Assembly (NCBI GenBank): GCA_049324315.1
Contig: JBMOKU010000040.1
Location: 1 to 64,000, forward strand
Direction: 5' to 3'
DNA from: JBMOKU01 sp049324315
GTDB lineage: Bacteria; Bacillota; Clostridia; Peptostreptococcales; Thermotaleaceae
Length of the DNA: 64,000 bases
Part shown: positions 1 to 7,940 of the stretch, piece after piece
How the letters are laid out: each line of letters starts with the position of its first letter
Position numbering within the stretch: position 1 is the first letter of the stretch
Made by a program: the position numbers and the translations under genes
Notes under the pieces: generated by a model
The model's database searches: none
Seen by the model: the letters and a program-made list of their open reading frames with translations, nothing else
What the model was told of the DNA's origin: nothing

Positions 1-292
1 CTCCTAATCAGAAAGTATAGAAAATATCTATCAATCTGATTGTGAAGCCGATTTGGATTTGTCAAGTATTTTTGCAAAAAACACAGGTTTTTATTCTGTT
101 ATCTTAAGTTGACGACATTGCAGGTACCTTGATTCATGTAAGTGATTTTGTGCTGTGATTTTGTGTGTCCCTGTGATTTGTGCGGTCTACAGTTCCTATG
201 TTTCTGTTTGAAGCGATTAATGATAGGCTGCCTAACAAATTCCCCTATAATCCGATAGATTGCTATTGAGGTGACAAATATTCAAAATACTA
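1..292. other. non-coding left edge
   Basis: No gene is visible in this stretch. The first six bases read on the minus strand give TAGGAG, which would fit as a ribosome binding site for a leftward gene beginning just outside the window. This is weak evidence. A TTGACA-like hexamer on the minus strand around 59-64 could belong to the same gene, but no good -10 box follows it. Confidence 0.3.
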
Positions 293-342
293 TTTACATA
301 CAAGAAATGGTTGCTTATAATATAGTTAGAGTTCTAACTATA
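293..342 (+). promoter_or_regulatory. marR promoter with overlapping MarR-type operator
   Basis: TTTACA at 293-298, a 17-base spacer and TATAAT at 316-321 form a near-consensus vegetative promoter. An almost perfect 22-bp inverted repeat, with halves TATAGTTAGA and TCTAACTATA, starts at the last base of the -10 box and covers 321-342, the transcription start region. A related palindrome lies in front of the next transcription unit at 826-839. The layout suggests autorepression. Confidence 0.8.
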
Positions 343-361
343 GGGTGAATGGAGATGTACT

Positions 362-808
362 ATGCGCAAATTAACGCTAATGTCTAAACTGGGCATTGTC
401 TATCTTACATGGACACGGGTGCTGCAGAGGGAGCTGGTTCCCCATAAAATAACGCTGAAGCAGCAATATGTTCTGGGACAGCTTGTGAAAAAGGATTTTC
501 TCTATCCTTCTCAAATTGCCGACATGCTTTTTTGCGACCGGCCCACGGCCTCGGTTATTATTAAAAACATGGAGCGGGAAAAATGGATAAGACGGGAAAA
601 GGATCTAGAGAATGCAAAACAGATACGCACCTACATCACGGAGGAAGGGAGACAGAAGCTGGCCTCACTGAAAGGCGCATCCGGCCCGGAGGACATGGCC
701 CGATATGACCCTCTCCAATGCCTTACCGACGAGGAAAGGGCGCAGCTGGATGTCCTGATGACTAAGGTGTTGTCTCATATAAATGCAAATAAGGACAATC
801 TCAAATAA
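362..808 (+). CDS. MarR family transcriptional regulator
   Basis: The 148-residue protein has the winged helix-turn-helix layout of the MarR family. The recognition region is at about residues 50-75 (PSQIADMLFCDRPTASVIIK), followed by a charged wing (EREKWIRREKDLENAKQIR) and a C-terminal dimerisation helix. The start at 362 has GGAG seven bases upstream. MarR proteins usually repress neighbouring genes and release DNA on binding small phenolic or xenobiotic ligands. Here the palindromes at 321-342 and 826-839 share the core TTAGAnTTCTAA, so it probably controls itself and the hydrolase/nitroreductase pair downstream. The ligand is unknown. Confidence 0.85.
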   Translation: MRKLTLMSKLGIVYLTWTRVLQRELVPHKITLKQQYVLGQLVKKDFLYPSQIADMLFCDRPTASVIIKNMEREKWIRREKDLENAKQIRTYITEEGRQKLASLKGASGPEDMARYDPLQCLTDEERAQLDVLMTKVLSHINANKDNLK

Positions 809-821
809 AATTTTTTATCCG

Positions 822-843
822 AATGATTAGAATTCTAATTATT
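822..843 (+). promoter_or_regulatory. second MarR-type operator
   Basis: A perfect 14-bp palindrome, ATTAGAATTCTAAT, lies at 826-839 inside a longer, slightly imperfect 22-bp inverted repeat. It shares the core TTAGAnTTCTAA with the operator over the marR promoter. It sits between marR and the hydrolase gene, so the hydrolase and nitroreductase are probably repressed by the same protein. Confidence 0.7.
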
Positions 844-865
844 TCATAATCGGGAGTTGATAAAA

Positions 866-1708
866 ATGGAATGTAAAATCAAAAGTATCTCAATCAATTA
901 TGAGGTAATCGGTCAGGGAAAGCCTATCGTGATGATCCACGGGTATACCCCGGACCACCGGTTGATGTCCGGCTGTATGGAACCGGTTTTCAAAGAAAAA
1001 ACAAACTATAAAAGAATCTATTTTGACCTGCCGGGTATGGGGAAAACTAGCGCTGTAGATTGGATAACCAATTCTGACGTGATGCTAGATATTATTCTGG
1101 AATTCATCGACCATGTCATACCGAATGGAAACTTTTTACTTGCGGGTGAATCCTATGGCGGCTACCTGTCCAGGGGCATACTTAAAAAAATTCCCCACCG
1201 GGTTGACGGCCTCTTGATGATATGCCCTTGCATCATCCCTGATTCAAGTAAAAGAAGGCTTCCGCCTAGAAAAGTCCTCCTGGAAAATGATAGGCTGCTG
1301 TCACAATTGGCTCCCTATGAAGTAGAACAATATGCATCCATAGCAGTTGTCCAAAGCGAAGAAACCTGGCAGCGATTCCGGGATGAAATCTTACCGGGGC
1401 TTGAGCTGGCTGACAAAAGCTTCTTGGCAAACTTCCGCGAAACCGGTTATGCCTTTTCGTTTGATGTTGACGAAACCGGCAGTACCTTCGATAAACCGGC
1501 ACTTATATTAGCGGGCCGTCAAGACGACAGCGTCGGCTACAAAGACGCGTGGGACCTGTTGGACCGCTATCCCAGGGCAGCCTTTGCCGTTCTTGACAGG
1601 GCGGGACATAATCTTCAAATTGAGCAGCCAGAGGTCTTTTCTTGTCTGGTAAGAGAATGGCTATATAGGGTTGAAGAGTATCTTGCCAACCCTAGTAATA
1701 TATTATAG
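866..1708 (+). CDS. alpha/beta hydrolase
   Basis: The protein has 280 residues if it starts at ATG 866. GGGAG at 852-856 is correctly spaced for this ATG and too close to the upstream in-frame TTG at 857. Alpha/beta hydrolase fold features are visible: the oxyanion HGY motif near residue 25, the nucleophile elbow GESYGG with Ser at about residue 96, an acidic residue in the GRQDD segment, and the catalytic His in AGHNLQIEQPE near the C-terminus. The substrate cannot be told. It lies 11 bases upstream of a nitroreductase, so the two are probably co-transcribed and under the MarR-type operator at 822-843. Confidence 0.85.
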   Translation: MECKIKSISINYEVIGQGKPIVMIHGYTPDHRLMSGCMEPVFKEKTNYKRIYFDLPGMGKTSAVDWITNSDVMLDIILEFIDHVIPNGNFLLAGESYGGYLSRGILKKIPHRVDGLLMICPCIIPDSSKRRLPPRKVLLENDRLLSQLAPYEVEQYASIAVVQSEETWQRFRDEILPGLELADKSFLANFRETGYAFSFDVDETGSTFDKPALILAGRQDDSVGYKDAWDLLDRYPRAAFAVLDRAGHNLQIEQPEVFSCLVREWLYRVEEYLANPSNIL

Positions 1709-1719
1709 GAGAGATAGTT

Positions 1720-2481
1720 ATGAATGATACATTAAGCACAATACGTAACCTGCATTCCACCCATGGCAATTTTTCCTCACGGGAAATCAGCAATGCAGAT
1801 CTGGAAGTTATTATCAAAGCGAGTGTAAGGGCTTCCAATGCGTCAGCACGGCAAAGCTATTCCATTATCGTCGTTGACGATAAAAGTGTCATGAAGGAAT
1901 ATCTCGAATACGTAGGCAGCAAAGCCTTGATATTCTGCCTGGATTTCACCCGTTTGAAAGATACGGCCGAATACTTGGGACATCCCTTTGAGTGCGGAGG
2001 GGTCGTAGACTTCATCACTGCCGGAACGGATACGGCCTTTGCGGCTCAGACTGCTGCCATAGCTGCCTCATCTTTAGGAATTGACTATCTGTTTACCAAC
2101 AGTGTCCACCGTGGCGACATGAAGAAGTTTTACGAAAAGTTCAAGCTGCCGCAAGAGCACTGTTTCCCTGTAATTGCACTTATTCTCGGATACTCAGACA
2201 ACGATAAAGCCGTTGTCAGGGGCCGGTTGGATGGTTCAGGGGTTGTACATTATAACGCGTATCATAGACTCGACCATTCTGAGCTTGCAGCGCAGGTAGA
2301 CGAATATGATCATGCCGGGAAAAACATGGGCGTTGTTTTTTTTAAGCGTAACGCTGAACAAACTTACGGCAGATACCTGGACTGGTTCTACCGTGTCTGG
2401 TGCAAACCGAAATCAGAATTCCGTAAGCATAAGAGGGCGGAAATGACGAATCTGCTCAAGGATATTGGGTTTATTGAATAA
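1720..2481 (+). CDS. nitroreductase family protein
   Basis: The 253-residue protein resembles the FMN-dependent nitroreductase fold: an N-terminal helix with RxSNASARQSYS, which sits where family members bind the FMN phosphate, then a central helix rich in Ala (AAQTAAIAASSLGI) and the family-typical 'P.IALILGY' strand around residue 160. GGAGAG precedes the ATG at good distance. Such enzymes reduce nitro compounds, quinones or flavins with NAD(P)H in the cytoplasm. The C-terminal 60 residues (from about 195) are an extension rich in Tyr, Trp and Lys. It forms an operon with the preceding hydrolase and is probably MarR-controlled. The substrate is unknown. Confidence 0.75.
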   Translation: MNDTLSTIRNLHSTHGNFSSREISNADLEVIIKASVRASNASARQSYSIIVVDDKSVMKEYLEYVGSKALIFCLDFTRLKDTAEYLGHPFECGGVVDFITAGTDTAFAAQTAAIAASSLGIDYLFTNSVHRGDMKKFYEKFKLPQEHCFPVIALILGYSDNDKAVVRGRLDGSGVVHYNAYHRLDHSELAAQVDEYDHAGKNMGVVFFKRNAEQTYGRYLDWFYRVWCKPKSEFRKHKRAEMTNLLKDIGFIE

Positions 2482-2492
2482 AGGGGGGCTTT

Positions 2493-2606
2493 ATGAATAT
2501 TTATGAAGCGATTCAAAAAACAAAGGAAAAAAACAAGGGGGCACTCCTCTTGTTTTCTTTTTTGCAAAAAACCCTTGTATTTTTAGTAATAAGTTTACAA
2601 TCGTGA
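2493..2606 (+). other. possible 37-residue reading frame running through a terminator
   Basis: A strong Shine-Dalgarno-like sequence, AAGGGGGG (2481-2488), precedes ATG 2493. The frame begins MNIYEAIQKTKEKNKG, which resembles the first residues of some nitroreductases. It then passes straight through the terminator hairpin into hydrophobic residues and stops at 2606. It could be a decayed gene start or a chance frame. No homologue can be named. Confidence 0.25.
2531..2563 (+). terminator. rho-independent terminator after nitroreductase gene
   Basis: The stem AAACAAGGGG (2531-2540) pairs with CCTCTTGTTT (2546-2555) through one G-T wobble, with loop GCACT, and is followed by a T-rich tail. Confidence 0.75.
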
Positions 2607-3012
2607 TTACTCTAATGCTGGGGAAATGGCCTTTCTTAAACATATATCCGAAGTTTTGTACTAGGTAAGTAGTCATTACAATACTTCAAAAATCTAAAAA
2701 GCGGTGATTAAATCCAATGACTGACTATTTTTTTAGTAAAAGAATAACGATAAATTGTAAAAATTTTAGAAAATGATTGAAAAATGTAATAATATGTAAT
2801 AAAATGAAAAAGGTTTGTCAAGTATTTAGCATACTATTAAGTAGATAGGGGTTCAACGCATTGTTGAAGTGTTATAAATTTCATTTAAAATTGTAAGTGC
2901 TCTTGTATTCAATAGCATGAATTTACTAGAAAGTAAGGATGGTTTATCTAGGTATTTGATGACCATCATTAGATGTGAAAAAAATAACAAATAAACTAGG
3001 GGGGAAAGAAAA
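2607..3012. other. AT-rich intergenic region before the chemoreceptor
   Basis: No gene is seen here. A perfect 6-bp hairpin TTCAAC/GTTGAA lies at 2852-2868, about 145 bases before the chemoreceptor start. No c-di-GMP riboswitch signature was recognised. A strong ribosome binding site (GGGGGGAAAG) ends the region. Confidence 0.5.
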
Positions 3013-5088
3013 ATGAAGAGCATAGGAAGTAAGATTACAGCAGCCTTTATCGCTGGTATTTTATTGGTTACTGTAGTCATAGGCGGAGTATCTACATTTT
3101 TAAGCAGTCAGGCAATAAAAGAACTGGCAGAAAAAAACTTGTTGTTGACATCTCAATACCATGGGGCAATGTTTAATCAAGTCATGTCAGATATTGAGCA
3201 TACTGTAAATGGTCTGTCTACGACCATCCTGTCAGAATTTGATTTGCAGGAGATGAAGCAGGATGCCTCATATATGCAAAACTATCAAGATAGAATAGAT
3301 TTGAGATTAAAGTATCTTGCGGAGACGACCGAAGGCACGATGGAGATATATCTTTCATTTAATCCGGAATTAACTGGAGACGTGTATGGTGGAGCCTATG
3401 TGGATACATCAGGAAATAAAAAATTTGAAAAGCTATCCCTTGAATCTATAGAAGAATTCAATCCCAATAATCCGGATATGGAGTGGTATTATAAAGCAGT
3501 TCAGGAAAAAAAGGCTGTATGGATGGATCCTTATTATTATGAAGAATTTAAGGTGGACGTGATTTCCTATGTAAAACCCATTTATATTGATAATATACTG
3601 ATAGGCGTAGCTGGTATCGATGTGAATTTTGAACACGTGAAGAATGAGGTAAACAGCATCAAAGCCTATGATACAGGATATGCGGCACTACTGAGCAGTG
3701 ATTATGATTTTCTGAGTCACCCGGCCCTAACACGGCAGGATAACTTGAAGACAATGGAAGATGGCACGTTAAACTTTATGGCAGAGCATATGGAGCAGAG
3801 CGATTCAGGTGTTCTTGAGTACAGCTATAAAGGGGCTGAGAAAATCCTAGGGTATGCACGTTTAAGTAATGGATATATTTTGCTGACGAACGCACCTTTA
3901 AGCGAAATATTTCAAAAGCAAAAGGAAATGGTCAATTTCATGCTAATTCTTATTGCAGCATCGGTTGTATTGGGAACCATGATTGCATTGGTTACATCCC
4001 GAACCATATCGAAACCCATTGTTAAAATTACAAAGGTTATTAATAAAACAGCCCATTTTGATTTGACAGATGACAGAACCTATGAGGATTTGCTAACATA
4101 CAAGGATGAAATCGGTACGATATCCAATGCTGTATGGAATATGAGAACAACTTTAAGCAATATGGTCCAAAATATTCAGGAAAGCTCCACACAAGTTTCA
4201 AATTATTCAATTAGCATTGCAGGAGCCACGGAAGAATCTTCTGCAGCCGTTGAAGGGATTGCAAGAGCCGCCGATGAACTGGCAGAAGGGGCATCCAATC
4301 AATCTGAAAATGTACAGCAGGGAGTTCACAGTCTCGATGTTCTTGCTTCTAAAATTGACGATATGGTCAAAAGCTCCGGTATTATGAAAGAATATGTTGA
4401 AAATACGAAGCTTGCCAATGAGCAGGGGATGGTTTCTATCAATGAACTATACAGTTCAGTGCAGGCTAACAATGATGTGTCCAAACAAGTTTCTTCTCAA
4501 GTGAATCTATTGGAGGAAAAATCAAACCATATCGGTGAAATTACCAATACCATTAAAAGTATTGCTGAACAGACCAATTTATTGGCCTTAAATGCTGCCA
4601 TCGAGGCGGCACGGGCAGGAGATGCAGGTAAGGGGTTTTCTGTGGTGGCAGAGGAAATAAGAAAGTTGTCAGATGAAACTGCTACATCTACACAGAACAT
4701 CGATGTCCTTATTAAGCAAATTCAAGAAGAAGTTAAAAACACCCAGCAAAAAATCTATCAAGCGGCAGAGATTACAGATAAAACCAATAGAGTCTCCTTA
4801 GATACAGGAAAAGCCTTTGAACAGATTGACCTTGCTGTAAAAGGTATTATTGGTCAGATCGATGGGATTATCCATAATATTAATAGTATAGATAAGGATA
4901 AAAACAACGTTGTTTCCATTATTCAGGATATATCCGCTGTGGCAGAGGAGGCTGCTGCCTCGTCTGAAGAGGTATCTGCCTCCGTTGAAGAGCAGACAGC
5001 CACTATGGAAAGTATTGCCTCAACAGCCGGTGAACTTCAGCACTTGGCTGAACGATTACAGAGTTTGGTTAGTAACTTTAAACTTTAA
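3013..5088 (+). CDS. methyl-accepting chemotaxis protein (Cache-type sensor)
   Basis: The 691-residue transmembrane chemoreceptor has a first membrane helix at about residues 8-30, then a periplasm-facing sensor of some 270 residues. The sensor shows the Cache pattern (WYYKAVQEKKAVWMDPYY and VSYVKPIY with a following GVAGIDV). A second helix lies at about 309-330, then a HAMP linker and a long methyl-accepting coiled coil. The conserved hairpin tip EQTNLLALNAAIEAARAG starts at about residue 519 and binds CheA/CheW. Cache domains commonly sense amino or organic acids, but the ligand here cannot be read. No chemotaxis genes adjoin it, so it is probably a stand-alone receptor. GGGGGGAAAG precedes the ATG. 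Confidence 0.95.
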   Translation: MKSIGSKITAAFIAGILLVTVVIGGVSTFLSSQAIKELAEKNLLLTSQYHGAMFNQVMSDIEHTVNGLSTTILSEFDLQEMKQDASYMQNYQDRIDLRLKYLAETTEGTMEIYLSFNPELTGDVYGGAYVDTSGNKKFEKLSLESIEEFNPNNPDMEWYYKAVQEKKAVWMDPYYYEEFKVDVISYVKPIYIDNILIGVAGIDVNFEHVKNEVNSIKAYDTGYAALLSSDYDFLSHPALTRQDNLKTMEDGTLNFMAEHMEQSDSGVLEYSYKGAEKILGYARLSNGYILLTNAPLSEIFQKQKEMVNFMLILIAASVVLGTMIALVTSRTISKPIVKITKVINKTAHFDLTDDRTYEDLLTYKDEIGTISNAVWNMRTTLSNMVQNIQESSTQVSNYSISIAGATEESSAAVEGIARAADELAEGASNQSENVQQGVHSLDVLASKIDDMVKSSGIMKEYVENTKLANEQGMVSINELYSSVQANNDVSKQVSSQVNLLEEKSNHIGEITNTIKSIAEQTNLLALNAAIEAARAGDAGKGFSVVAEEIRKLSDETATSTQNIDVLIKQIQEEVKNTQQKIYQAAEITDKTNRVSLDTGKAFEQIDLAVKGIIGQIDGIIHNINSIDKDKNNVVSIIQDISAVAEEAAASSEEVSASVEEQTATMESIASTAGELQHLAERLQSLVSNFKL

Positions 5089-5103
5089 TGAGAGCTATAA
5101 TCT

Positions 5104-5178
5104 GTAGGGAACGCCCACTGTGGCGTTCCTTTTATAATGAAAAACCCATAGCGGAACGGCACGGGGGCCGTTCCCTAC
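5104..5178. repeat. inverted pair of GTAGGG hairpin repeats
   Basis: GTAGGGAACG...CGTTCC (5104-5129) is followed by the same motif in opposite orientation, ending CGTTCCCTAC at 5178. The two halves can form separate hairpins or one long hairpin. It belongs to a repeat family found at many intergenic sites in this window. Confidence 0.8.
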
Positions 5179-5196
5179 GATTACACTATCAAAATA

Positions 5197-5270
5197 GGCA
5201 AGACTTGGGGACTGGTCCGCTGTCCGGTGTGCTTTTTACCGGACTGGGGCCCTGTCCCCATGTGTTGTCC
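5197..5270. repeat. GGGGAC/GTCCCC cruciform repeat (family C)
   Basis: The element starts GGCAAGACTTGGGGACTGG and ends with CCCTGTCCCCATG. An outer stem GGGGAC/GTCCCC encloses an inner hairpin GTCCGGT/ACCGGAC. A close copy lies at 62639-62712 and a decayed one at 45121-45175. Confidence 0.8.
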
Positions 5271-5302
5271 GAACGAAAGACTATCCTTTCAGAGCTTCCT
5301 GC

Positions 5303-6028
5303 CTACAGCCGCCCGCCTGAATTAAAACACAAATCCTTAAACCTCTTCAATAAAATCTTACTGGGGTTTTCTTCCCACGCTATAAAATTTATTTTCTCTT
5401 CGACGCTCTTTTCACCGACCGAATTTTTATGTCTGTTTATATACGCCATCATGGCCTGTGAATTGAATTCAGGATGAAATTGAATACCCCAGGTGCATCG
5501 ACCCATACGGAAAGCATGATGTCTTTCAAAGCTATTGTACGCCAGTACTACGGTACCATGAGGCAAGGTTGTAACCGTTTGGGAGTGAGCGGCATAACTC
5601 ATAAATTCATGGGGAAGACAGCTTAACAATAAATCATTCTGGCCGGCTTCTGTTAGTTGGATCTGTACGCTTCCCATTTCAATGCCGTTTTTGTGATAGT
5701 CAACATTGCCTCCCAAGGAATCAGCAATAATTTGATGGCCAAAACAAATCCCCAATATGGGTACAGCTTGTCTGTAATTTGCCTTTATCCATTCACATAG
5801 CTTTACCATCCATTCTTCCTTATCTGTAACCATGGCATGGGACCCGGTAATGATAACCCCTGAAAATAGATGGATATCGGGGATCTCATGATGAGTGGTT
5901 ACATCGATGATATGGACGAGTTCTCGATTTACACCAAGACATTCCATGATCCAATCCTCAAAGTCTCCGATTTGTGGCACCAGATCATCAAAGGTGGAAC
6001 CTGTTTTTATGATCAGAAGTTTTTTCAT
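5303..6028 (-). CDS. class I glutamine amidotransferase-like protein
   Basis: The 241-residue cytoplasmic protein has the triad of class I glutamine amidotransferases. The nucleophile Cys lies in GICFGHQ at about residue 95, and the His and Glu in QFHPEF at about 185. Such stand-alone proteins resemble the GMP-synthase amidotransferase domain and gamma-glutamyl hydrolases such as PuuD relatives. The partner or acceptor is not evident. It is transcribed alone leftward from 6028, opposite to the LIV operon. Its 3' end lies next to the repeats at 5104-5270, and a longer frame on the opposite strand there is repeat-derived. Confidence 0.85.
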   Translation of the reverse strand: MKKLLIIKTGSTFDDLVPQIGDFEDWIMECLGVNRELVHIIDVTTHHEIPDIHLFSGVIITGSHAMVTDKEEWMVKLCEWIKANYRQAVPILGICFGHQIIADSLGGNVDYHKNGIEMGSVQIQLTEAGQNDLLLSCLPHEFMSYAAHSQTVTTLPHGTVVLAYNSFERHHAFRMGRCTWGIQFHPEFNSQAMMAYINRHKNSVGEKSVEEKINFIAWEENPSKILLKRFKDLCFNSGGRL

Positions 6029-6158
6029 CGTATACCTCCTTGTCTTATCTTCTTGTAGAAAATTATAATACGCAGCAAGGAAAAATTCTAATCATTTGAT
6101 AAAGAAAAAATAGATTTGTATACAACATACAAATTGAATATTTTTAATTATAAAAATG

Positions 6159-6187
6159 TTGCAAAAATTTAATGTTTCATGTATACT
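6159..6187 (+). promoter_or_regulatory. promoter of LIV operon leader
   Basis: TTGCAA at 6159-6164, a 17-base spacer and TATACT at 6182-6187 form a good vegetative promoter. Transcription would start near 6194, about 283 bases before livK. Confidence 0.75.
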
Positions 6188-6193
6188 TAACAA

Positions 6194-6282
6194 ATAAGTT
6201 AATAAATTTTTAGTAGGCAACGGCGTCTACAAACTTCGAGAGTTCTATCTCTCTAGGTCTGTGGGCGTTTTTTGTTTTTTTG
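6194..6282 (+). ncRNA. structured leader or small RNA ending in a terminator
   Basis: After the promoter, CGTCTACA (6224-6231) pairs with TGTGGGCG (6260-6267) over eight positions with two G-U pairs. It encloses a second hairpin GAGAG/CTCTC (6238-6253). Immediately after the outer stem come TTTTTTG and TTTTTTTG tracts, an intrinsic terminator. An alternative pairing AACT/AGTT (6232-6244) would compete with the inner hairpin. The transcript would therefore be either an 85-90 nt small RNA or an attenuated leader of the LIV transporter. It matches no riboswitch class that I recognise. Confidence 0.6.
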
Positions 6283-6476
6283 TGGATGTTGTCACAGCGG
6301 AGGTGAATATCTTAAGGAAATATTGATGATTTGACTCAGTGTGCAGAAGCTCAATTGCCAGACTGGGTGTTTAAGGTTGCTGATCTATTGTAGAGGGGAG
6401 GACGCGGGATTACATACTAGATTTGAATATTATCTGTGCGAAATGATAGAAAGTATATTTTAAAGGGGGCTTTTTT

Positions 6477-7634
6477 ATGATAAAGAAATTAATGGCATAT
6501 TTAATAATCATTGCTTTGGTGGGTTCTTTCATGACAGGCTGCGCAACGAAGTCAAGTGAAACGGCAGCTAAGGAATCTGAAGAGATCAAAATTGGTGCTG
6601 TCTTACCATTAACCGGAGATGTAGCAACCTTTGGCGAATCTTCTAAAAATGCTTTGGAATTATTGAAAGAAGAGGTAAATAGTAACGGCGGCGTATTAGG
6701 TAAAAAGATTACGTTTATCTATGAGGACGATGAAAACAAACCGGCCAGCTCTGCCAATGCAGCTCAGAAATTAATTAATAATGATAATGTCGTTGGACTC
6801 ATTGGTTCTGTAGCAAGCAAATGCAGTCTTGCCATTGGTCCTATTGCCAATGCAGCTAAAATCCCTATGATTACGCCTACATCTACCAATCCCAAAGTTA
6901 CAACGGAAGGCGGAGAATATGTTTTTAGAGCATGTTTCATTGACCCGTTCCAAGGTACTGTATTAGCTAAATTTGCTACAGAGGATTTAAAAGCGAAAAA
7001 AGCAGCTGTATTATATGATGTTGCAAATGATTACACAAAAGGACTTGCTGAATTCTTCAAAAAAGGCTTTGAAGAATTAGGTGGAGAGATTGTTGCCTTT
7101 GAAACGTATAATACTGGAGACACTGACTTTAATGCCCAGTTAACGAATATAAAAAATACTAACCCTGATGTACTGTTATTACCTGATTATTACAATACCG
7201 TGGGCTTAATAGCAAAACAAGCCAGAGCATTAGGTATTGAAGCTGCATTTTTAGGTGGAGATGGTTGGGATTCACCGGATTTATTTACAGTTGGCGGAGA
7301 TGCTGTAAATAATGGCTACTTCTCAAATCACTTCTCTCCAGACGATACATCTGAAGAAGTTGTTGTGTTTAGAAAGGCATTTGAAGCGAAATACAGTAAG
7401 ACACCTGATGCATTGGCAGGACTAGCTTATGATGCAGGTAAAATATTGCTTGCGGCGATTGAAAAAGCCGGAACAACAGAGGGCGAGAAGGTAAAAGATG
7501 CATTGAAAGCAACGGACATGACTGTTGTGTCAGGACATGTTTACTATGATGAAGATAGAAACCCTATAAAAGGTGCCGTTATTATCAAAACGGAGGATGG
7601 AAAACAGAAATTCGCAGCAAAAGTTAATCCTTAA
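6477..7634 (+). CDS. livK: LIV-type ABC transporter substrate-binding lipoprotein
   Basis: This 385-residue lipoprotein has an N-terminal signal with lipobox FMTGC (Cys near residue 22), a short Ser/Glu linker and a periplasmic binding protein type I fold. Family hallmarks are IKIGAVLPLTGDVATFG, VNSNGGVLGKKI and YEDDENKPASSANAAQKLI. It captures a branched-chain amino acid or a related ligand outside the cell and delivers it to LivHM. AAAGGGGGC precedes the ATG. It is the first gene of livKHMGF, separated from livH by 306 bases holding a hairpin. The leader at 6194-6282 probably regulates it. The ligand is inferred only from the family. Confidence 0.92.
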   Translation: MIKKLMAYLIIIALVGSFMTGCATKSSETAAKESEEIKIGAVLPLTGDVATFGESSKNALELLKEEVNSNGGVLGKKITFIYEDDENKPASSANAAQKLINNDNVVGLIGSVASKCSLAIGPIANAAKIPMITPTSTNPKVTTEGGEYVFRACFIDPFQGTVLAKFATEDLKAKKAAVLYDVANDYTKGLAEFFKKGFEELGGEIVAFETYNTGDTDFNAQLTNIKNTNPDVLLLPDYYNTVGLIAKQARALGIEAAFLGGDGWDSPDLFTVGGDAVNNGYFSNHFSPDDTSEEVVVFRKAFEAKYSKTPDALAGLAYDAGKILLAAIEKAGTTEGEKVKDALKATDMTVVSGHVYYDEDRNPIKGAVIIKTEDGKQKFAAKVNP

Positions 7635-7940
7635 TCCTTCAGATCATAGATAACCAACGCTAAAACTAACCGCGTCAGAATTACAGAGTGTTACTGTGTT
7701 ACAGATTGTTACAATGTTACAGGTTTTATCATGGTTCACAACTTACAGCCAGAGTAAGTTTTGTATGAGTCATTAAATCAGTATCGCCTCCCTCTTTACA
7801 TAATTATTTCCATAAATTCTGCGTTGGTTATCTATATCTATATATCGTAATTTTTAATAGTGGCGTTAGGATGCTTTAGGGTGCGCACTGCTGCCTTAAG
7901 GCATCTCATGCTTTTTACAATCTTATAAGGAGGTCAACCT
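7635..7940 (+). other. livK-livH intergenic region with hairpin
   Basis: There is no gene here. GTTAC occurs four times in the first part, starting at 7690, 7698, 7708 and 7716. GATGCTTTAGG (7870-7880) pairs with CCTTAAGGCATC (7894-7905) with one bulge, and a TTTTT tract follows shortly after. This hairpin could partly terminate transcription or protect the livK message, giving more binding protein than permease. Confidence 0.5.

Noticed and set aside
2820..3012. c-di-GMP riboswitch before the chemoreceptor gene
   Set aside because: The context is typical, but the conserved GEMM core sequences are absent.
5088..5477. 129-codon reading frame on the plus strand
   Set aside because: It is made of intergenic hairpin repeats and the antisense of the amidotransferase gene end; no ribosome binding site or domain.
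6211..6267. Fluoride, preQ1 or purine riboswitch before livK
   Set aside because: The stem layout was compared with the conserved bases of these classes and does not fit.
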